Assembly: GCA_027489295.1 (NCBI GenBank)
Contig: JAIYAA010000175.1
Coordinates: forward strand, 1-5,988
DNA from: Sphingomonadales bacterium
GTDB taxonomy: Bacteria; Pseudomonadota; Alphaproteobacteria; Sphingomonadales; Sphingomonadaceae
Direction of reading: 5' to 3'
Length of the DNA: 5,988 nucleotides
Positions 1 to 3,750 of this stretch are shown piece after piece (within the stretch, counting starts at the first letter, position 1; each line of letters begins with the position of its first letter). The notes beneath the pieces were generated by a model. It saw nothing but the letters and a program-made list of their open reading frames with translations. It did not search any database and was not told the origin of the DNA. The position numbers and the translations under genes are program-made.

Positions 1-82
1 CACCGTGAACGGCGTCGGCAAGGACGTCCGCTCGGCCGGTTCGGCGGTCTCGGACGCCTCGGGCCAGAACCACAAGAAATAA
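1..82 (+). CDS. Entericidin-like small lipoprotein, C-terminal part (partial)
   Basis: The frame beginning at position 2 reads 26 codons to a TAA at 80-82, and the 5' part lies outside the window. The visible peptide begins TVNGVGKDVRSAGSAVSDAS and ends in QNHKK. This matches the C-terminal pattern of entericidin A/B family lipoproteins: N-T-V-x-G-x-G-K-D-V after the lipidated cysteine, a small-residue/Ser/Ala stretch, then a Lys-rich end. Family members are about 40-50 residues, so roughly half is missing, including the signal peptide and lipobox. The family name comes from the E. coli ecnAB toxin/antidote lipoproteins. In alphaproteobacteria such genes are common, usually single, and their role is mostly untested, so I infer only a small envelope lipoprotein. 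A strong hairpin follows 7 nt after the stop. Confidence 0.72.
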   Translation, partial: TVNGVGKDVRSAGSAVSDASGQNHKK

Positions 83-89
83 CCGACCC

Positions 90-119
90 GGCATCGCGGG
101 CAGCCGTGCCCGCGATGCC
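90..119 (+). terminator. Perfect 13-bp hairpin after the entericidin-like gene
   Basis: Positions 90-102 (GGCATCGCGGGCA) pair perfectly with 107-119 (TGCCCGCGATGCC) around a 4-nt GCCG loop. The structure begins 7 nt after the preceding stop codon, as an intrinsic terminator would. It is not followed by a T-run (ACCCCTGG comes next), so it may terminate weakly, or act as a 3'-end stabiliser or processing signal. It lies between two same-strand genes and could set their relative expression. Confidence 0.6.
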
Positions 120-138
120 ACCCCTGGAGTTGCCGTCC

Positions 139-330
139 GTGAACGATCCCGAACCCGACTATCTGCTCAAGCGCCTCGCCCAGTCCCGGCGGGCCGCAGC
201 CCGTGCAGTGGAGAGCAGCGCCCGCACCGCCCATCTCGCCATGGCCGACCAATATGCCGCCCAGCTCCGCGCCGCCGGGCATCCGGTGCCGGCCGACTTG
301 GCCGACGACGAAACACCAAGCTTCTCCTGA
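139..330 (+). CDS. Small helical protein of unknown function (63 aa)
   Basis: I chose the GTG at 139 because GGAG at 126-129 sits 9 nt upstream as a ribosome binding site. The in-frame GTG at 106 and ATG at 115 lie inside the perfect hairpin at 90-119 and have no such site. The product starts VNDPEPDYLLKRLAQSRRAA and is mostly helical, rich in Ala, Arg, Leu and Glu, with an A-H-L-A-M-A-D-Q-Y-A-A-Q-L core (about residues 32-44). It ends in an acidic tail (ADLADDE). That core recalls short uncharacterised alphaproteobacterial proteins with an A-H-x-x-x-A-x-x-Y-x-x-x-L pattern, but I cannot name the family. There is no signal peptide or membrane segment, so it is probably cytoplasmic. It could be co-transcribed with the upstream lipoprotein gene if the hairpin between them is read through. 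Confidence 0.65.
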   Translation: MNDPEPDYLLKRLAQSRRAAARAVESSARTAHLAMADQYAAQLRAAGHPVPADLADDETPSFS

Positions 331-682
331 AATCGGATCGGCGTGCTGGCACCCCGATCGACGTTTCGGCCCAGTGCTGCGCGCCTTGGTCAATCAGTTC
401 CGCTGGCAGGGGCCTTGAACGCGATCTGTCGCGAAGATGGCTCCGCTCGAGTACGCGCCAACTGAATGGCGGGTTCTGGGGGAGCCGATATCTGGAGCCT
501 CCTCGACGAACGACGTGTGTTGGTCGAGGACGGAGTTGCGGCTTTTGGGCGCGCCTCTGCGCCGAACGGCCGTGACTGTGCGGGGAGCGGCTAACGACCG
601 CGGTCAGCGGCGAACTGCCGTACACAAAGCCCCCGCGGTTGCCACGCCTGCCGCTGTTTGAGGGGGGCGAGTCGAGGCTGGC
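331..682. other. About 350 bp with no supportable gene
   Basis: Apart from the hairpin at 336-359, I find no gene here on either strand. The longer open frames are Arg/Pro/Ser-rich low-complexity translations typical of GC-rich antisense or intergenic DNA, and none has a convincing ribosome binding site. One short frame, ATG 466 to TAA 592-594 (42 codons), has a more protein-like middle (DIWSLLDERRVLVEDGVAAF). It lacks a Shine-Dalgarno sequence and is preceded immediately by an in-frame TGA, so I do not call it a gene. Decayed coding DNA is possible. Confidence 0.5.
336..359 (+). terminator. Imperfect hairpin after the 63-aa gene, likely terminator
   Basis: GATCGG (336-341) pairs with CCGATC (354-359). 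Inside, after one C-C mismatch (342/353), GTGC (343-346) can pair with GCAC (349-352), the innermost pair probably opening to give a 4-nt loop. The structure begins 6 nt after the TGA at 328-330 and is followed by GACGTTTCGG, which holds only a three-T tract. The position fits a factor-independent terminator; the weak T-tract keeps confidence moderate. Confidence 0.45.
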
Positions 683-913
683 CTACTCCGGTTTGCGCAT
701 CGCCGGCATTTGGCTTCCATATTGTTGTCGACGCCCGCGAGATGCGTCCGTCCGATGCGCGCAGGCATATGCAGTACCAGCAGGATAGCGGCGGGGCCGG
801 GGCGGTGCTGCCCACTCACCCGTCGCCCAAGAATCTCGTCTCCGGGTCCATCGGGGCGTAGGCCTCACGCAAGCCGACAGCAGCGCGGCGCTGAGGAGCA
901 CCAACAACTTCAT
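683..913 (-). CDS. Possible small lipoprotein; mature part doubtful or frameshifted
   Basis: The start is strong. ATG at 913-911 follows AGGAG (920-924 on the complement) with 6 nt spacing. The first residues, MKLLVLLSAALLSAC, form a textbook lipoprotein signal with lipobox L12-S13-A14-C15, so the product would be lipidated and anchored in the envelope. After Cys15 the 76-codon frame becomes Arg/Pro/Trp-rich and does not look like a real mature domain. Shifting frame just after Cys15 (as if one base were missing) gives a GC3-rich continuation, EAYAPMDPETRFLGDG, then a stop, for a product of about 31 residues. I therefore see either a genuine small lipoprotein with an unusual tail or a gene broken by a one-base change. 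It lies 97 nt downstream of the secreted-protein gene and may be transcribed with it. I do not recognise a family. Confidence 0.4.
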   Translation of the reverse strand: MKLLVLLSAALLSACVRPTPRWTRRRDSWATGEWAAPPRPRRYPAGTAYACAHRTDASRGRRQQYGSQMPAMRKPE

Positions 914-1010
914 GATTTTCTCCTGTCAGGTTGGCGTCGATCGCGCCGCAGAGCAGCCGCCGCGGGTCCGCTTGGCTGGCTTTATGCCGCTTCCTGCCGA
1001 CGCGGCTGGC

Positions 1011-1526
1011 TCACCGCAGGCGGCGGAAATGGAAGTTCCTGACGAAGGGCGCTCCACGGGCGTCCGCAGCCGCCGCAGATTCCGTCATTTCCTTGCCGTC
1101 CGATGAGATTGCATAGACCCGCACCGAGCCGAGCATCTTGTTCTTCGCAAGGCTCATGACCAGCACATTGGGCGCGGGCTGGTTGATCGCGGCGCTGTCC
1201 GCCTCCGACTGGTCGCCTTCGCCCGCCGACGCCGATCCGTCGCGTGCATAACGCACCGCCATGTGCCGGACGCTGCCGTCCGGCGCAGTGATGTCGACGG
1301 TCGTCCGCCACTGACCATCGCCGGCATCCTCGAAGGTGTAGAGGACCCGGCGGGGCGGCGGACCGTAGTTGGCAGGCATCCGGCTGAGGTCGAGTTCCCA
1401 GGTGCCCAGGAAGGGGAAACGACTGGCGGCAGAGTCCTGCGGCCCCGCGACGGCCGGCACGCCCGCCATCAGGAACAAGACCATCGCCGAGCAGCGCACG
1501 GTGGAACGCAGGCCTGCGGTTCGCAT
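1011..1526 (-). CDS. Secreted beta-rich protein of unknown function (171 aa)
   Basis: ATG at 1526-1524 is preceded by AAGGAG (1539-1534 on the complement) with 7 nt spacing, which favours it over the out-of-frame ATG 4 nt upstream. Residues 1-27 form a Sec signal peptide: Arg-containing n-region, hydrophobic core AMVLFLMAGVPAV, and a likely signal peptidase I site after AVA at 27. The mature protein opens with FLGTWELDLSRMPANYGPPP, continues with a VLYTFEDAGDGQW segment and DITAPDGSVRH, and has a late SSDGKEMTES motif. This order (G-T-W-x-L-x-L-x-x-S, then x-P-x-P-P, then E-D-A-G-D-G, then S-x-D-G-K-x-M-T) resembles a family of small periplasmic, lipocalin-like hypothetical proteins common in soil bacteria. 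Their role is unknown; a small beta-barrel is inferred from the alternating pattern. No Cys remains after the signal. I am confident that it is coding and exported, but not of its function. Confidence 0.8.
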   Translation of the reverse strand: MRTAGLRSTVRCSAMVLFLMAGVPAVAGPQDSAASRFPFLGTWELDLSRMPANYGPPPRRVLYTFEDAGDGQWRTTVDITAPDGSVRHMAVRYARDGSASAGEGDQSEADSAAINQPAPNVLVMSLAKNKMLGSVRVYAISSDGKEMTESAAAADARGAPFVRNFHFRRLR

Positions 1527-1539
1527 GCATCTTCTCCTT

Positions 1540-1560
1540 CCCCCGAGGGTGCGGCGGGGG
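1540..1560 (-). promoter_or_regulatory. GC hairpin abutting the ribosome binding site of the secreted-protein gene
   Basis: On the minus strand CCCCCG (1560-1555) pairs with CGGGGG (1545-1540) around a 9-nt loop. The Shine-Dalgarno AAGGAG at 1539-1534 follows with no gap. The stem may stabilise the leader or modulate ribosome access. It could instead be fortuitous in DNA this rich in G and C. Confidence 0.3.
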
Positions 1561-1671
1561 CTCCGCGGCGACGAACGCGTCGCTTCATGGCACCGCTTGC
1601 GGCCAAGCGGCCTCGCGCTCCGGGGCGGTGCACCCGAAGGTCGTCTCGAATTCTGTCGCCGTGCGAAGCGC

Positions 1672-2316
1672 TTACCGGGCCAGAGTGGGCGCCGGACAGG
1701 GCGGGAACTGCGCGTGCCAGCGCACCACGATGGCGATGATCATCAGCTCGATCGCGAGCACCCCTCCCTGGAGCAGCGCCTGCCGGCCATCGATGAACAA
1801 CACGCTCAGGAACGTCACCAGCGTTGCCGATGCGGCAAGGCAGAGGCTTCCCCAGCGGATCGACGCCCCCCAGTCCCGCTCCAGCACGACCCAGGCGATC
1901 CGCACCTGCCCCACCCCGATCAGTATCTGCAGCAGCGCCAGCGACGGGATCGCCGCCTGGTACACGCTGCGCAACGCGCTTTCCTGCTGGCTACCGTCGA
2001 TCAATGCACCCACCAGACCGTTCTGCCCGGGATAGAGATAGGGCAACCCGAACAGCGCGCAGCCGATCTGCAGCGCGGCCATCGGCAGCAGCACCCCGAT
2101 CACCACGGCATAGCTGGTGAGGAGGAATTGTCCTTCCTCGGCCGCGAACAGCCCGCGCCCTGCCGCCAGGAGGCACCCGAATGCGAACTGCACCGGCGCG
2201 CCTTCGGCGATCGCCGTGTCCAGTTCCGCCTCCATCGCCCTGGCCCAGTCGCGCTTGCGCTCGCCCAGACAAGCGGCCGCCAGGCGGAGCAGCGCGCGTG
2301 CGAACAATGCCTTCAT
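1672..2316 (-). CDS. Four-helix membrane protein paired with PadR regulator (214 aa)
   Basis: The start ATG at 2316-2314 overlaps the padR stop by 4 nt (ATGA). AAGGGAG at 2330-2324 lies 7 nt upstream, so translation is probably coupled. An open frame extends further upstream, but that part is padR read in another frame. Residues 1-60 are a cytoplasmic amphipathic region with an E-R-K-R-D-W-A-R-A-M-E-A-E-L motif (about 19-32). Four hydrophobic spans follow: about 66-90, 121-144, 156-175 and 184-199, with charged turns such as LERDWG at 145-150. A W-x-x-A-M-x-A-E segment after a short helix is common in integral membrane proteins encoded next to PadR regulators. They may be partners or targets of those regulators. 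No transporter or enzyme motif is visible, so the function is unknown. The C-terminus (QFPPCPAPTLAR) is short and probably cytoplasmic or periplasmic. Confidence 0.78.
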   Translation of the reverse strand: MKALFARALLRLAAACLGERKRDWARAMEAELDTAIAEGAPVQFAFGCLLAAGRGLFAAEEGQFLLTSYAVVIGVLLPMAALQIGCALFGLPYLYPGQNGLVGALIDGSQQESALRSVYQAAIPSLALLQILIGVGQVRIAWVVLERDWGASIRWGSLCLAASATLVTFLSVLFIDGRQALLQGGVLAIELMIIAIVVRWHAQFPPCPAPTLAR

Positions 2317-2615
2317 GCCAGCGCTCCCTTGAACGGTTGGCCCGGCGCGTTGCCGGCGAGGTCGCGCGCGAGGGCGGCGCCTGCCGAGGTAAGGCGGTAG
2401 GCATGGCGCGCGGGGCGCCCAGGCTGGGCGGGCTCGCGCCACTCGGCTTCAACAAGACCCTGCTCCGTCATCCGCATCAGCAGCGGATACAGCGTTCCCG
2501 ACAATAGACCCGTGACCTTCATCAGGTCATACCCGTGCCGCCATTCGCCCCGCGTCTCCGAAAGCGCTGCGAGGAGGCGGCACATCTGTTTCGAAGGCTG
2601 TCGGTTACGAACCAT
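2313..2615 (-). CDS. PadR-family transcriptional repressor (100 aa)
   Basis: This is a compact PadR winged-helix regulator. Residues 8-20 form the first helix (SKQMCRLLAALSE). R-H-G-Y-D-L-M at 26-32 and LLSGTLYPLLMRMTEQGLVE at 37-56 are the family's signature: the recognition helix with S-G-T-L-Y-P followed by the L-x-R-M-x-x-x-G-L-V turn. The wing is about 57-75 (G-R-P-A-R-H-A-Y-R-L-T at 66-76), then a short C-terminal helix. It lacks the large C-terminal dimerisation domain of PadR subfamily 2, so it matches the short class of about 100-110 residues. Members bind operators near their own promoter and often respond to small ligands or envelope stress. The ATG at 2615-2613 has no Shine-Dalgarno sequence, and a promoter lies almost against it. 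A membrane-protein gene overlaps its 3' end and is the likely co-regulated partner. Confidence 0.9.
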   Translation of the reverse strand: MVRNRQPSKQMCRLLAALSETRGEWRHGYDLMKVTGLLSGTLYPLLMRMTEQGLVEAEWREPAQPGRPARHAYRLTSAGAALARDLAGNAPGQPFKGALA

Positions 2616-2618
2616 GGC

Positions 2619-2650
2619 ATCATACCAACATATGTAGATTTAAGAGTCAA
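2619..2650 (-). promoter_or_regulatory. Likely padR promoter with ACATATGT operator candidate
   Basis: Reading toward padR, TTGACT (2650-2645) resembles a -35 box. TGGTATGAT (2627-2619) matches an extended -10 (TGn-TATAAT with one mismatch in the hexamer). Two readings are possible. The extended -10 TATGAT lies 20 nt from TTGACT and only 3 nt before the ATG. Alternatively, a weaker hexamer TGGTAT (2627-2622) lies 17 nt from TTGACT and would start transcription at about 2615, the A of the ATG. Either way the leader would be absent or very short. The perfect palindrome ACATATGT (2628-2635) lies between the boxes. Known PadR operators carry ATGT/ACAT half-sites, so it is a plausible autorepression site. 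The AT-rich character stands out from the GC-rich surroundings. Confidence 0.5.
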
Positions 2651-2690
2651 GCACATGCCGCGTTGCTTGGGTCAACGATCCCTGCCCGGC

Positions 2691-2890
2691 GCTGACGGCG
2701 CTGCGGTCAAAGCCATCCGTGAGTTCGGAACGGGCCTCGTAGCGCTTCCGCCGAGCCTGTTGCAGCGTCACTTGAGGAAGCTCCCGAACGACAGCTTCCG
2801 CTCGATCCCGAAAACCTTGTAGCGAAGGCAGCTTCGTTCAGGAGCCGTCGTTCCAACGTCCGCCCGACCCGTATCGCAAACGACGTGAGG
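2691..2890 (-). pseudogene. Decayed integrase (tyrosine recombinase) N-terminal fragment
   Basis: Two overlapping minus-strand frames together give a recognisable piece of the N-terminal arm-binding domain (DUF4102 type) of P4-like integrases. The first frame (from 2890) contains LRYKVFGIERKLSFGSF (from 2827), then LK and a stop at 2770-2768. The second starts at 2774 with QVTLQQARRKRYEARSEL and continues TDGFDRSAV to 2692. Intact relatives read Y-R-x-x-G-x-x-K-x-L-x-x-G-x-Y-P-x-V-S/T-L-x-x-A-R-x-x-R-x-x-A-R-x-x-L-x-x-G-x-D-P. Restoring one C near 2776 (TTCCTCAAG to TTCCCTCAAG) fuses the frames into F-G-S-F-P-Q-V-T-L-Q-Q-A-R, exactly the family pattern. The core-binding and catalytic domains (R-H-R-Y) are absent, and the second frame ends at 2640. 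It is a non-functional relic of an integrated element. The short MPYTVFASKPL peptide at 2934-2902 may be its former start. Confidence 0.7.
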
Positions 2891-2898
2891 TCAAGCCA

Positions 2899-3750
2899 CT
2901 AGAGTGGTTTCGATGCGAAAACGGTGTAAGGCATATCCAGTTTACGTACCGGACTCGTGCTTTGGGGTAGCGCATCGCGGAGGGAACTCATCCCGGACCC
3001 GACCATTTGCATTCTGCCCCCCACCGCAAGCGCTTCGCCGACCAAAATGAGGGTCGGCTGATCGTTGGAAAAGGCCGATACTGCGATATGGAGCAGATCG
3101 AGCCGAGTGTGCAGCAGCCGCTCGCTGGCAAGGCTTACATCGCATGCGACCAGCACCGGCGTGGCGCCCGAAAGTCCCGCAGCCGTGAGATTGCGGCTGA
3201 TTTCTGCCGCGGCGCTGCGCCCCATGTAGAAGACTGTGGTGCAATGCGGGTCCGCCAGCGCTGCCCAGTCCAGATCGAGGGGCGCATCGCCGCGCTTGTG
3301 CGCGGTGGCGAACTGCACCCGCCGCGCCAGCCCCCGCAGCGAAAGCGACACCCCGGCCGAGGCCGCCGCCGCGCTGGCGGCGGTGATGCCGGGGCAGATC
3401 CGCACCCGGACGCCGGCTTGGACGAGGGCGGAACACTCCTCCATCGAACGGCCGAAAATGGATGGATCGCCGCCCTTCAACCGCACCACCCGCTCGCCGG
3501 CCCGGGCTGCGGCAACGAGAAGGTCGTTGATCGTCCCCTGCTCCTTGGAATGCCGGCCGGCACGCTTGCCCACCGGCACCCGGCGCACCGATGCAGGGAT
3601 GAGCGCGAGAACGCCCTCCCCCACCAGCGCGTCGTAGAACACCGTCGTCGCGGTGCGCAGCAGCCGCTCGGCCTTGCGGGTCAGCAAATCGGGATCGCCC
3701 GGACCGGCGCCGACCAGCCAAACGCTGCCTGCGGGAAAGTCTTCAGCCAT
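2899..3750 (-). CDS. cobA: Uroporphyrinogen-III C-methyltransferase (SUMT)
   Basis: This enzyme transfers two methyl groups from S-adenosylmethionine to uroporphyrinogen III, making precorrin-2, the precursor of siroheme (and cobalamin), in the cytoplasm. The ATG at 3750-3748 has an excellent site, AAAGGAGG (3764-3757), 6 nt upstream. The in-frame codons before it lie inside the nasA C-terminus. Of 283 residues, VWLVGAGPGDPDLLTRKAERL (10-30) is the first SUMT signature, with the SAM-binding G-x-G-P-G-D loop. VVRLKGGDPSIFGR (88-101) is the second, and CPGITAASAAAASAG (119-133) the third. The D-Q-P-T-L-I-L-V-G-E segment (230-239) ends the usual fold. It is the single-domain CobA type: there is no CysG-like dehydrogenase/chelatase part. 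About 40 residues follow GEAL (239-242) that I do not recognise. Overlap with nasA by 8 nt suggests an operon supplying siroheme for nitrite reductase. Confidence 0.93.
   Translation of the reverse strand: MAEDFPAGSVWLVGAGPGDPDLLTRKAERLLRTATTVFYDALVGEGVLALIPASVRRVPVGKRAGRHSKEQGTINDLLVAAARAGERVVRLKGGDPSIFGRSMEECSALVQAGVRVRICPGITAASAAAASAGVSLSLRGLARRVQFATAHKRGDAPLDLDWAALADPHCTTVFYMGRSAAAEISRNLTAAGLSGATPVLVACDVSLASERLLHTRLDLLHIAVSAFSNDQPTLILVGEALAVGGRMQMVGSGMSSLRDALPQSTSPVRKLDMPYTVFASKPL

Noticed and set aside
466..594. Short plus-strand frame with a protein-like middle (DIWSLLDERRVLVEDG)
   Set aside because: It has only 42 codons, no Shine-Dalgarno, an in-frame stop immediately before the ATG, and a composition that drifts at the end. 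It could be a decayed fragment, but I cannot support it as a gene.
167..625. A 152-codon minus-strand open frame opposite the 63-aa gene
   Set aside because: Its product is low-complexity and Arg/Ser/Pro-rich, has no recognisable start signal, and overlaps a better-supported plus-strand gene.
1568..1610. Two small hairpins (GCGACG/CGTCGC and CCGCTT/AAGCGG) between the membrane-protein and secreted-protein genes
   Set aside because: Six-bp stems are expected by chance in DNA this GC-rich, and neither is followed by a T-run on the minus strand. They may help end transcription, but I cannot call a terminator.
1369..2400. A long plus-strand open frame (343 codons) opposite the membrane-protein gene
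   Set aside because: Its translation is rich in Arg, His, Gln and Pro with no domain or ribosome binding site. The opposite strand carries convincing PadR and membrane-protein genes, so this is a GC-driven antisense frame.
2648..2669. Inverted repeat CAAGCA/TGCTTG upstream of padR
   Set aside because: The 6-bp arms with a 10-nt loop could be chance. They lie upstream of the proposed -35 and nothing ties them to regulation or to an attachment site.
2896..2907. 12-nt inverted repeat CCACTAGAGTGG at the cobA stop codon
   Set aside because: The arms are 4-5 bp with almost no loop, and no T-run follows on the minus strand, so it is too weak to call a terminator.
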